The notes under the pieces were generated by a model, which saw only the letters and a list, made by a program, of their open reading frames with translations, was not told the origin of the DNA and did no database searches. Both the position numbers and the translations under genes were made by a program. Below, one piece after another: positions 1 through 6,760 of a stretch of DNA of 64,000 bases. Source of the DNA: CSSed11-175R1 sp041685735 (GTDB lineage: Bacteria; Actinomycetota; Nitriliruptoria; Nitriliruptorales; Nitriliruptoraceae). Location of the stretch: the NCBI GenBank assembly GCA_041685735.1, contig JAWLFE010000006.1, positions 34,722-98,721 on the forward strand. Direction: 5' to 3'. Position 1 is the first letter of the stretch. Each line of letters opens with the position of its first letter.

Positions 1-1
1 G

Positions 2-358
2 GTGCGGTTCGTGCGGACCGCCCGGTCGGTCGCCACCAACCTCGAGGTCGACGACACCCTGACGCTGCGCCGCATCGAGCAGCTGGCACGCCAACACCGC
101 ACGACACTGCGCGAACCCCTCGACGGACGTTCGATCCCCGGCACCATCGACGCCTCGAGCGGGATCGCGTTCCTGGAGATCGATGATGACGTGGCGCGCG
201 AACGGTTCGACTGGCTGTACCACGGTCCCGACGCGACCGGGGATCGAGACCGCACGGCCGGGGATGACGACGGCGATGCGGGAGCTGACACCGCCGATGG
301 ATCGGCGGCCACGGACCCGACGGGCGGCGATCCGAGCGACGAACCACCGGACTGCTGA
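2..358 (+). CDS. Hypothetical protein, probably the 3' part of a gene starting outside the window
   Basis: The reading frame is open from the first bases of the window to a TGA at 356-358. It encodes up to 118 residues, so the true start may lie upstream. The first 75 residues look like a folded alpha/beta segment (LRRIEQLARQHRTTL then GIAFLEIDDD). The last 40 are an acidic, low-complexity D/G/A/T-rich tail ending in Cys. I do not recognise a family. The flavoprotein gene that follows starts about 100 bases downstream on the same strand with its own ribosome site. Confidence 0.5.
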   Translation: MRFVRTARSVATNLEVDDTLTLRRIEQLARQHRTTLREPLDGRSIPGTIDASSGIAFLEIDDDVARERFDWLYHGPDATGDRDRTAGDDDGDAGADTADGSAATDPTGGDPSDEPPDC

Positions 359-454
359 GCCGTCCACGGCCCGTCCGACCACCGAACCCCCCTGTCGTCT
401 GCCTGCATGAACGGCGGCTGCCGTGCACGCCACATCCACCTCGAGGTGCTCTCC

Positions 455-1591
455 ATGTCAGACGTCGTGATCATCGGGGGTGGGTACGCGGGCGTCCATG
501 CGGCCCGAGCGGCCGTGCATGCGGGCGGACGCACCACACTCATCGAGCCGACCGGGCGGCATGGGTTGATCACGCGCGGTGCCGCGATCGCCGGTGGCCG
601 CGCTCCCCTGGCGGATGTCGACCTCGGGCTCGACGAGCTGTTCGACCCGACCGATGTCGAGGTGGTCGCGTCCGCGGCCGTGGAACTCGATCACGCCACG
701 CGGACGGTGAGGACCGCCGACGGTCGACGCTGGTCCGGCGAGTCGATCGTCATCACCAGCGGGGCCGTCCCTGCGCCACCCCCGATCGAGGGCGCGGTCG
801 AGCACAGCTGGCAGCTCGGCTCCGCCGACGACGCGATCGCCCTGCGCGAACGTCTGGCGACCGCGGCGGCCGTCGTGGTCGTCGGTGGTGGCGCGACCGG
901 GGTGCAGATCGCCGCTGAGGTCGCGGGTCCGCACCGGCAGGTCACGCTCATCGAGGCCGGCGCCCGGCTGCTGCCGGGCGAGCCCGACCGCTTGGGCCAC
1001 GGCGCGGCACGGCTCCTGCGGGACGCTGGCGTCCACGTTCGCACCGGCACGCCAGCGGCGAACGTCACGGCGAACGGGGTCCGGCTGGCCGACGGGACCC
1101 GCCTGGACGGGGTCGTGGTGTGGGCCGGCGGCTGGCGATCGACCGGCGCCGCACTCCTGCCGACCGCGCCGGTCACCGACGGCCGCTTGCAGGTGGATGC
1201 CGACCTCCAGGTGGCCGATCACCCCGGGACCTTCGCGGCCGGTGACGTCGCCCACCACCTCGATGTCGCTGGACGGCCGTTGCCGATGTCGGCGCAGATC
1301 GCGGTGCAGGCCGGTGCAGCGGCCGGGCGCAACGCCGTGACCTGGAGCCGGTCGGGACACACCCGGCGACCGCGACTGCTCGAGATGGGCCGTGTGGTCC
1401 AGATGGGCGCCGCCGGCGGGGTGGCGCGGGTCGGACCGGTCCACCTCGGGGCACGGACGACGGACCGGCTCGTCCCCCTGCTGCACCTGGCGATCGACCT
1501 GCGGCACCTGTGGCAGCTGGGCGGGCCGGATGCCGTCCGCGAGCATGCGCCGGGCCGTGCGGATGCACGCCCGTCGGGTCACGGCAGCTGA
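455..1591 (+). CDS. FAD-dependent pyridine nucleotide-disulfide oxidoreductase, NDH-2/FSP1-like
   Basis: A 378-residue two-dinucleotide-binding flavoprotein, presumably a cytoplasmic or membrane-peripheral NAD(P)H dehydrogenase. The N-terminal FAD Rossmann motif is VVIIGGGYAGVHAARAA (residues 4-20). The NAD(P) motif VVVVGGGATGVQIAAEVA lies near residue 140, and the second FAD motif GTFAAGDVAH near residue 260. No CxxC redox pair is visible, which fits an NDH-2/AIF-like enzyme rather than a thioredoxin or lipoamide reductase. I chose the ATG at 455 because GAGG sits 8 bases upstream and the Rossmann motif follows at once; an upstream in-frame ATG at 407 would add 16 residues that look non-conserved. 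The electron acceptor cannot be read from sequence. Confidence 0.85.
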   Translation: MSDVVIIGGGYAGVHAARAAVHAGGRTTLIEPTGRHGLITRGAAIAGGRAPLADVDLGLDELFDPTDVEVVASAAVELDHATRTVRTADGRRWSGESIVITSGAVPAPPPIEGAVEHSWQLGSADDAIALRERLATAAAVVVVGGGATGVQIAAEVAGPHRQVTLIEAGARLLPGEPDRLGHGAARLLRDAGVHVRTGTPAANVTANGVRLADGTRLDGVVVWAGGWRSTGAALLPTAPVTDGRLQVDADLQVADHPGTFAAGDVAHHLDVAGRPLPMSAQIAVQAGAAAGRNAVTWSRSGHTRRPRLLEMGRVVQMGAAGGVARVGPVHLGARTTDRLVPLLHLAIDLRHLWQLGGPDAVREHAPGRADARPSGHGS

Positions 1592-1662
1592 CCCACGGCA
1601 ACCGTGCGGACCTGGGGCGCCACCAGCCTCGCAGGTAGCTGGTGCGTGACGTTCGGTGCCAG

Positions 1663-2031
1663 CTACCCGGTCCGATCGAGCCGATCCGCGAGGCAGTGCG
1701 CTTCCAGCGGGTTGCGGTGGAACACGAGGTCTTCCACGACCCGACCATCGCGCAGGTGCTCGGTCACGACGCGCTCGACCTCGCGCTCGTCCAGACCCGC
1801 GTACCAGGTTCCCTCGGGGTAGACGACCGCGATGGTCCCCTTCGTGCAGACCCCAAGACACTCGACCTTCGCGACCGAGATGGTCGCCCGCAGACCATGG
1901 GCCGCGACGGACCTGCGCAGCGCCTTCGCGACCGCCTTGCCGCCACAGTCACCGTCGACGCACACCAGCACGTGGCGTTGCATCGTGTCGAGCCGCGCCT
2001 TGCTGACCCGCTTCTCCAGCTTACTACCCAC
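1663..2031 (-). CDS. (2Fe-2S) thioredoxin-like ferredoxin
   Basis: A 122-residue protein with the thioredoxin-like [2Fe-2S] ferredoxin layout: CVDGDCGGKA near residues 24-33 and ECLGVCTKGT near residues 57-66. The four cysteines (C-x4-C and C-x3-C) would bind the cluster. A GGAGG four bases before the GTG at 2031 supports this start; an internal Met at residue 17 is an alternative. The gene is the last of a minus-strand series of ferritin and sulfur-metabolism genes. A palindrome resembling an iron-regulator box lies 38-51 bases upstream of the start. It may be an electron carrier, possibly for iron storage or release, but this is inferred from context. Confidence 0.8.
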   Translation of the reverse strand: MGSKLEKRVSKARLDTMQRHVLVCVDGDCGGKAVAKALRRSVAAHGLRATISVAKVECLGVCTKGTIAVVYPEGTWYAGLDEREVERVVTEHLRDGRVVEDLVFHRNPLEAHCLADRLDRTG

Positions 2032-2068
2032 CGAACCTCCGGCTCACGACCGACGCCACATCCGGAGG

Positions 2069-2082
2069 TTAGGTTACCCTAA
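2069..2082. promoter_or_regulatory. Candidate iron-dependent repressor (IdeR/DtxR-like) half-box palindrome
   Basis: TTAGGTTACCCTAA is an inverted repeat TTAGG-N4-CCTAA in the short space between the ferritin stop (2088) and the ferredoxin start (2031). The DtxR/IdeR consensus uses the same TTAGG/CCTAA arms but with a 9-base centre, so this is a compressed or partial match. Its place between two iron-protein genes is suggestive. The spacing mismatch keeps confidence low. Confidence 0.4.
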
Positions 2083-2087
2083 GTCAT

Positions 2088-2600
2088 TCAGCTGGTCGAC
2101 CCGTTTCCCTGCGCACCGCGACGGCCCGGCAACTCCCGATCGAGCATCAGCACCGCGCTCGGATCGTCGGCGACCATGGCCAGCTCCCCGACGATCGTGC
2201 TCACGCTGGCCTCCTCCTCGACCTGTTCATCGAGGAAGCGGGTGAGCAGGGGAAGGCTCGAGTAGTCGCGGGCCGCCTGGGCCGCGGCGTACAGCTCACC
2301 GATCGACCGGGTGACCTTCCGCTCGTGCGCGAGCGCAGCGGAGAACAGCGTGACCAGGTCGTCGAACGCGGCCTGCGGGGCCTCCAGCGCCGTGAGTGTG
2401 ACCTCGCCGTCCCGGTCCAGGACGAAGTCCATGAAGATCCGCGCGTGCTCCGCCTCCTCCTGCGCCTGATCACGCAACCACGTGGCGGTGCCGGTGTAGT
2501 CGTGCGCTTCCGCCCACGCGGCCATCTGGAGGTAGGCACGCTCGGAGGCGTGTTCCAACGCGATCTGGTCGTTGAAGCTGGCCTGCAGTTGCTCGTCCAT
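2088..2600 (-). CDS. Non-haem ferritin
   Basis: A 170-residue four-helix-bundle ferritin that would oxidise Fe(II) and store iron as a cytoplasmic shell. The visible ferroxidase residues follow the bacterial ferritin pattern: Glu in IALEHASERAYLQM (about residue 16), E-x2-H in EEAEHARIF (about 49-52) and Glu/Gln in RFLDEQVEEEA (about 122-130). There is no haem-ligand Met pattern as in bacterioferritin. The start at 2600 is supported by GGAGGA about 4 bases upstream on the minus strand; upstream in-frame codons look non-coding. The gene lies between the DsrE2 gene and the ferredoxin, linking iron storage with the redox cluster. Confidence 0.9.
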   Translation of the reverse strand: MDEQLQASFNDQIALEHASERAYLQMAAWAEAHDYTGTATWLRDQAQEEAEHARIFMDFVLDRDGEVTLTALEAPQAAFDDLVTLFSAALAHERKVTRSIGELYAAAQAARDYSSLPLLTRFLDEQVEEEASVSTIVGELAMVADDPSAVLMLDRELPGRRGAQGNGSTS

Positions 2601-2687
2601 GTCGTCCTCCGGGCGGGAGCGGTTGCCGCGTCGCGATCCTCGCAGACGGTAGCGGGCGATCACCCTGCCCGGCATCGTGGTGGTGGG

Positions 2688-3212
2688 TCAGATGAAGATG
2701 GTCTGCGCGCCCTCGGAGAGCTCCATGAAGTCGCTCGCGCTGATGATGCCCTCGACGCCCTCGTAGAGGTCGTCCTCGGTCAGCTTCATCATGTCGGCGG
2801 ACATCCGGCAGGCCCACAGGTGTCCCCCCGATTCGTGGATCAGGTCGAGGAACTCCGGGACCTCCGGGATGTCGAGGTCGGCGATCTGCTTCTTCATCAT
2901 CTTCGTGGACATCGCGGTCATCCCCGGTAGGCCCATCACCGCGTTGGGCATGTGGGTCGCGGGGTTGCCGAGCGCCACGAACTTCAGGTCACCCATGGTC
3001 TTGGTGTTGATGATCTCGAAGCCCCAGAACGTGAAGAAGATGTGGACCTCGATGCCCTCGCCAAGTGCGGCGTTGGCCAGGACCAGACCCGGGTACGCCA
3101 TGTCCAGCGAACCCTTGGAGCAGATCAGGACGAGCTTTCGCCCACCTTCCTCGTCGTCATCGAACGACGGGATCGGGGCGGCTTCGGGTGTGGATGTGGC
3201 GGTGGTCATCAT
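2688..3212 (-). CDS. DsrE/DsrF/DrsH-like (DsrE2) sulfur-carrier family protein
   Basis: A 174-residue DsrE-fold protein. After a 25-residue linker-like N-terminus come KLVLICSKGSLDMAYPGLVL (Cys31) and, near the C-terminus, GGHLWACRMSADMM (Cys135). Both cysteines are conserved in DsrE2-type proteins that pass persulfide sulfur between TusA/DsrC-like carriers. The central hydrophobic segment (VHIFFTFWGFEII) is typical. It lies 40 bases downstream of the DsrC/TusE-like gene and in the same direction as the sulfide:quinone oxidoreductase. I infer a role in trafficking sulfane sulfur made by SQR. No TusA or Hdr/Dsr enzyme is in the window. Confidence 0.85.
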   Translation of the reverse strand: MMTTATSTPEAAPIPSFDDDEEGGRKLVLICSKGSLDMAYPGLVLANAALGEGIEVHIFFTFWGFEIINTKTMGDLKFVALGNPATHMPNAVMGLPGMTAMSTKMMKKQIADLDIPEVPEFLDLIHESGGHLWACRMSADMMKLTEDDLYEGVEGIISASDFMELSEGAQTIFI

Positions 3213-3251
3213 GGCGGACTCCTCCTGGTGTCGGACCGGGTAGCAAGCGGG

Positions 3252-3566
3252 TCAGACGCACCCGACGGGCTTCTGCAGCCCGGCGATGTAGGACAGCTTC
3301 TTGGCGGGCTTCTTCGGGAAGAGCTGGAACAGCTCCTTGGTCGGGAAGCCGCCGACGGCGCTCGTTCGCCGCAAGGTCGGGGTCTCGCCCTGCTCGGCCT
3401 GATCGGCACGGGCGAACCGGATGACCTCGAGGTGGCGGTCGGTCAGGGTGATACCGATGTTGGCGGCGAGTTCCTCAGCGAGGGCCTCATCCCATTCGGA
3501 CGGGTCGGTGAGGAAGCCCTCCTCGTCGACGTGGATCTCCCGTCCCTGCATGGTCGCGACGGACAT
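3252..3566 (-). CDS. DsrC/TusE-family sulfur relay protein with a single C-terminal cysteine
   Basis: A 104-residue protein with the DsrC/TusE fold: an N-terminal EGFLTDPSEWDEALAEELA, a helix-turn-helix-like centre, and the flexible C-terminal arm AGLQKPVGCV. The penultimate Cys103 matches CysA of DsrC. The residue 11 positions before it, where dissimilatory DsrC has the second redox cysteine (CysB), is Ser92. The protein therefore cannot form the CysA-CysB trisulfide used by DsrAB and is functionally closer to TusE or other single-Cys DsrC homologues. It is followed 40 bases later by the DsrE2-like gene and preceded by DUF1641 and SQR. It probably accepts persulfide, but the donor is inferred only from context. 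Confidence 0.85.
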   Translation of the reverse strand: MSVATMQGREIHVDEEGFLTDPSEWDEALAEELAANIGITLTDRHLEVIRFARADQAEQGETPTLRRTSAVGGFPTKELFQLFPKKPAKKLSYIAGLQKPVGCV

Positions 3567-3600
3567 GATGCGTGCTCCTTCGGTGTGATCGTGCGTGGTG

Positions 3601-3636
3601 GTCTGGCTGGTCTGGCTGGTCTGACTGGTCCGGCGG
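3601..3636. repeat. Short tandem repeat, 9-bp unit x 4
   Basis: Four adjacent 9-bp units (GTCTGGCTG twice, then GTCTGACTG and GTCCGGCGG) lie in the 91-bp space between the DUF1641 gene and the DsrC-like gene. The last unit is degenerate. The array is too short to form a known element and may be a slippage product. Confidence 0.7.
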
Positions 3637-3657
3637 GTCTGTCCTGGCTCCCTGATG

Positions 3658-4194
3658 TCATGCCTCGTCGGTCCCGAGGGTGCGCAGCAGGTCCACCATC
3701 CGGGCGAGCCCGCGTCGCACCTCGGGGTCGCGCAGCTGCCGGACGAGCGTGAACGTGGACGGCGTCGCCACGGGGGCAGCCGCGTCCACGTGCCCGACGG
3801 ACCCGGCGGTCTGCCGCAGCAGGCGGAGGATCTCCGGTTGGGTCAGGTCCCGGAGCGTCTCGAGCATCAGGACGACGTTGTCGCCCAGGGCTTCGACATC
3901 GTCCTCATCGAACGAGGTGACGATCCGATCGACGACCCGTGCACCGCTCCTGGCGAACCCGAGGTAGCCCCGTTCGTCCCAGGCGGCGACGTGGGCGGTT
4001 GCCGAGTCCACGAGCGGTCCCGCGAGCACGCCAACCTCGGCGGCCAGGTCTCGGACCGGTTCGAGTTCCGCGTCCCGACGCTCCGCGTGGAGCAACAGGG
4101 CGTCGAGGCGAGCCTCGATCCGGTCCAACCGATCGGCGGTGGCCGTTGTGTCCTCCGCAGCATCGAGGTCGTGGTCGGTCTCCATGGCGGTCAC
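3658..4194 (-). CDS. DUF1641 protein coupled to SQR
   Basis: A 178-residue, mostly helical, cytoplasmic protein. The central part (VDRIVTSFDEDDVEALGDNVVLMLETLRDLTQPEIL, residues about 85-120) is the DUF1641 signature, a small domain often encoded beside sulfide:quinone oxidoreductases or formate dehydrogenases. The GTG start at 4194 overlaps the SQR stop as GTGA, so translation is probably coupled; an ATG at 4185 is an alternative. No catalytic residues or cofactors are visible. It is plausibly an accessory or subunit of SQR, by association only. Confidence 0.8.
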   Translation of the reverse strand: MTAMETDHDLDAAEDTTATADRLDRIEARLDALLLHAERRDAELEPVRDLAAEVGVLAGPLVDSATAHVAAWDERGYLGFARSGARVVDRIVTSFDEDDVEALGDNVVLMLETLRDLTQPEILRLLRQTAGSVGHVDAAAPVATPSTFTLVRQLRDPEVRRGLARMVDLLRTLGTDEA

Positions 4195-5498
4195 AGCGAC
4201 ACCTCCTGGAGGTCGCGCGCGGCGTCGGACGGTCCGTCTGCATCGGGGGTTCCCGGTGGCGTACCCGGGCGGCGCTTACCGACCATCGACATCGCTGCCG
4301 ACAGAGGCAGCGGACGGCCCGGCAGCAGCACGTGCCAGTAGATCCACCGGAACGCGAGCTTGCCCCAGTGGTTGGCCTCGCTCTCCGCGAGGAGCTTGAG
4401 CGGACCGAGCTCCGGCAACGGGAACTCCCCGAGCAGCGGTTCGGTGTCGTAGTTGAAGTCCAGGAGCATGGCCTTGCCATCGCCGGACTCGATGAAGCAG
4501 TTGGCGTGCCCGTCGAACCGTTCCTGCATCTCCAAGCCGTCGACATGCCGGAGGAAGTTGTCAAGGAACACATCGACCGCGAAGTGCGCGACCGAGCCGG
4601 CCTTGGAGGTCGGCAGGTTCGCGGCATCGCCCAACGCGAAGATGTCGTCGTGCCCGGCGGCCAGGAACGTGTGCTTGTCAACCTTGACGTGGTTGAGTTC
4701 GTCGCCCAGCCCGGAGCGCGCGACGAACGGCGCCCCCATGTTCAACGGCACGGTGACCAGGAGGTCGAACGGCACCTCACGGTCGTCGTAGCTCACCAGC
4801 AGGTGGCCATCCAGGTCGACGCGTTCCAGCATGAAGTCGGCCTCCAGACCGATGCCGCGCTCGTCGAACATCCCGCCGAGCTCGCGCGCCGCCAGCGGTT
4901 TCGTGAAGGCCCCGTCCAGCGGGGTGACGTAGGTCACCTCGGTCCGGTCCCGCAGGCCGTGCTCGCGCAACCAGGCCTCGGCGAGGAACGCGAACTCCAA
5001 GGGGGCGACGGGGCATTTGATGGGCAGGTCGACCAGGTTGACCACCAGCCGACCGCCGTCGAAACGCTCCAACGCGTCCCGCAGCGCGACGGCGTCCTCC
5101 AGGGTGTAGAAGCTGTGCACGCCACGCTCCCTGGCGCCTGGGTCGCCGAGGCCCGGGGTCTCGGCGGGGGTCGGGTGCGTGCCGGTCGCGATGATGAGTT
5201 GGTCGTAGCGCAACTCGCCGCCGTCGACGAGCCGGACGAGGTTCTCCCCGGTGACGACCTCGTCGATCTCGGCGGTCACCTGCCGGATCCCGGGACCGAT
5301 GAGTCGGGCCCGTGGCTTCACGATCTCCTCTGGGCGATAGGTGCCGAAGGGCACGAACAGGTAGCCCGGCTGGTAGTGGTGATCGTCCGACCGGTCGACG
5401 ATGGTGATATCCCACTCGTCGGCAGGCAGCCGGGGACGCAGCTTGTTGACGGCCATCGTCCCGGCGGTTCCGGCGCCCAGGACCACGAGGTGTCGCAT
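4191..5498 (-). CDS. sqr: Sulfide:quinone oxidoreductase (two-cysteine type)
   Basis: A 435-residue peripheral-membrane flavoprotein expected to oxidise sulfide to sulfane sulfur and reduce the quinone pool. The FAD motif VVLGAGTAGTMAVNKL opens the protein (residues 5-20), LIIATGTHPTP is near residue 101, and the second FAD motif DDIFALGDAANLPTSKAGS is near 284. Two cysteines fit the redox pair beside the flavin: Cys162 in LPIKCPVAPLEF and Cys334 in HANCFIES. The third cysteine of classical type I enzymes is absent, which suggests a type III-like or divergent SQR. The C-terminus (KLAFRWIYWHVLLPG) is an amphipathic membrane-docking region. It is the first structural gene after the regulator at 5514-6161 and is coupled to DUF1641. 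Confidence 0.88.
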   Translation of the reverse strand: MRHLVVLGAGTAGTMAVNKLRPRLPADEWDITIVDRSDDHHYQPGYLFVPFGTYRPEEIVKPRARLIGPGIRQVTAEIDEVVTGENLVRLVDGGELRYDQLIIATGTHPTPAETPGLGDPGARERGVHSFYTLEDAVALRDALERFDGGRLVVNLVDLPIKCPVAPLEFAFLAEAWLREHGLRDRTEVTYVTPLDGAFTKPLAARELGGMFDERGIGLEADFMLERVDLDGHLLVSYDDREVPFDLLVTVPLNMGAPFVARSGLGDELNHVKVDKHTFLAAGHDDIFALGDAANLPTSKAGSVAHFAVDVFLDNFLRHVDGLEMQERFDGHANCFIESGDGKAMLLDFNYDTEPLLGEFPLPELGPLKLLAESEANHWGKLAFRWIYWHVLLPGRPLPLSAAMSMVGKRRPGTPPGTPDADGPSDAARDLQEVSL

Positions 5499-5513
5499 CG
5501 GGAATCTCCTCGA

Positions 5514-6161
5514 TCAGATCGGCGACGGCTGGTCGGTCACCAGCCGGGAGAGCAGCACCGCGGTCCGGGGCAGGGTGTCGAGCACGACCTGACGGCGATG
5601 CGCATCGAGGTGGAACAGGTCGGGGTCATCGACCCCATCCGGCGCGATCCCTCCAGCCAGGACCATGGCAACCAGCGACGGCCCCCTGCGCACCAGCCCG
5701 TGGGCGCAGAGGAACCCCAGACGTGCGGGCCGCAACCGGGGCGCAAGGTGCGCCTCGTCGGCGAACCCCCGCCACTCGGTCGTGCACGCGGTGAGGAAGT
5801 CCGGTTCGTCGAGGCGGGTGGCGATCGCCCGCGCCGGGTTGACGACCTCGCTGATCGGCTGCCCGGCCAGATCGGTGACCACCATGGTCACACCGAGAGC
5901 GGGCGCGATGGCCTCGAGGGCGGCGGTCGCGACCGCGCCCGGGATCGTCAGAGCACCGGTGGAGGACGGCGGCGCGCCCTCGGGGTCGTTGGCTGCCGAC
6001 CCGGGGACCAGCAGGGACTGGATGGCCGCGGCGGGGAACCGCCATTGCCGGCCGATGCGGACCGCGGGCAGACGCCCATCGCCGGCCATGCGGTAGATGG
6101 TCGACGCGTCAACATCCAGCAGATGCTGCACCTGCTGCGCTGTGAGCAGATCCGTGGTCAT
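5514..6161 (-). CDS. Xis/MerR-type helix-turn-helix regulator with PocR-like sensory domain
   Basis: A 215-residue regulator. Residues 4-50 (LLTAQQVQHLLDVDASTIYR followed by IGRQWRFPAAAI) are an excisionase-type winged HTH. The rest, from about residue 70, resembles a PocR/GAF-like sensor (LGVTMVVTDLAGQPISE, then a Cys-containing TACTTEWRGF and LGFLCAHGL). The two cysteines could serve a redox or metal role. The ATG at 6161 has AGGAG about 10 bases upstream; longer in-frame starts run through the direct repeats and are unlikely. Because it heads the sqr-DUF1641-dsrC-dsrE gene line with only 15 bases to sqr, I infer that it controls sulfide oxidation and possibly itself. Confidence 0.75.
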   Translation of the reverse strand: MTTDLLTAQQVQHLLDVDASTIYRMAGDGRLPAVRIGRQWRFPAAAIQSLLVPGSAANDPEGAPPSSTGALTIPGAVATAALEAIAPALGVTMVVTDLAGQPISEVVNPARAIATRLDEPDFLTACTTEWRGFADEAHLAPRLRPARLGFLCAHGLVRRGPSLVAMVLAGGIAPDGVDDPDLFHLDAHRRQVVLDTLPRTAVLLSRLVTDQPSPI

Positions 6162-6163
6162 CG

Positions 6164-6207
6164 TGATGCAGCTCCTGCAGGACATGCCGTTGATGCGACT
6201 CCTGCAG
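6164..6207. promoter_or_regulatory. Pair of imperfect 17-bp direct repeats upstream of the HTH regulator
   Basis: The sequence TGATGCAGCTCCTGCAG at 6164-6180 recurs as TGATGCGACTCCTGCAG at 6191-6207 with two mismatches, 27 bases apart start to start. The first copy runs into the 10-bp palindrome TCCTGCAGGA (6173-6182). The repeats sit directly in front of the regulator start (6161). They are candidate operator sites for autoregulation. Confidence 0.45.
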
Positions 6208-6328
6208 CGTGTCTCTGTGGACGGCGTGCGGCTAGGGGCGTTCGCCCCATCGCCGGGGGCCGAACGACGGTTGGGCAGGGACCGGGCCTCGAACGCGACC
6301 GGGATACAGCCCCTGCAGGGGCGCCACG

Positions 6329-6760
6329 TCATCCGACCATCGGGAGGTCGCGCGTGACGATCACGTCGATCCCGGTTCCGAGGACGTCGGTGACGACCAC
6401 CTCACCGCGGCGAACAGGCGCGGCGATCCGCAACCCCCGCAGCGCGGCGACGATCGCGCTCACCTGATCACGCGGGATCGGCTCCGCGGTCCGCACCGGT
6501 GCCCTGCGGATCGCCGCGCCATCGATCCAGATCGTCGTCGACAACGGCCGACGTGGATCGAGGTGCTCCTGCCGGCCGTAGCGCTCACCTCTCCGGCAGC
6601 TGAAGCCGCGGACCTCCACGACATCGTCGTCGACCGCATCCACCTCCAGGCGGCAGCCGAGCGGGCACCCAGTGCACAGGTAGACGTGGGTCGAGAGGCC
6701 CTCGTCGGTCGCCGCGGGCGGGCGGTCACTGCTGGTGGGGTGGTCGGGACGGTGGCTCAT
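6329..6760 (-). CDS. DUF1667 cysteine-containing protein of a glycerol-3-phosphate-dehydrogenase-like operon
   Basis: A 143-residue protein with the DUF1667 signature. Near the N-terminus YLCTGCPLGCRLEV gives a C-x2-C-x3-C cluster, and FSCRRGERYGRQE follows about 30 residues later. Four cysteines could bind an Fe-S cluster or zinc. The C-terminal half (VVVTDVLGTGIDVIVTRDL) is conserved in the family. The ATG at 6760 overlaps the stop of the flavoprotein gene upstream (ATGA). DUF1667 proteins are regularly encoded with a DAO-type dehydrogenase and an NAD(P)-type flavoprotein, exactly as here. The biochemical role of DUF1667 itself is not established. Confidence 0.85.
   Translation of the reverse strand: MSHRPDHPTSSDRPPAATDEGLSTHVYLCTGCPLGCRLEVDAVDDDVVEVRGFSCRRGERYGRQEHLDPRRPLSTTIWIDGAAIRRAPVRTAEPIPRDQVSAIVAALRGLRIAAPVRRGEVVVTDVLGTGIDVIVTRDLPMVG

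Noticed and set aside
3939..6467. Very long plus-strand open frame (842 codons) across the sqr region
   Set aside because: It runs antisense to sqr, DUF1641 and the regulator, has no family resemblance, and is a typical GC-rich shadow frame.
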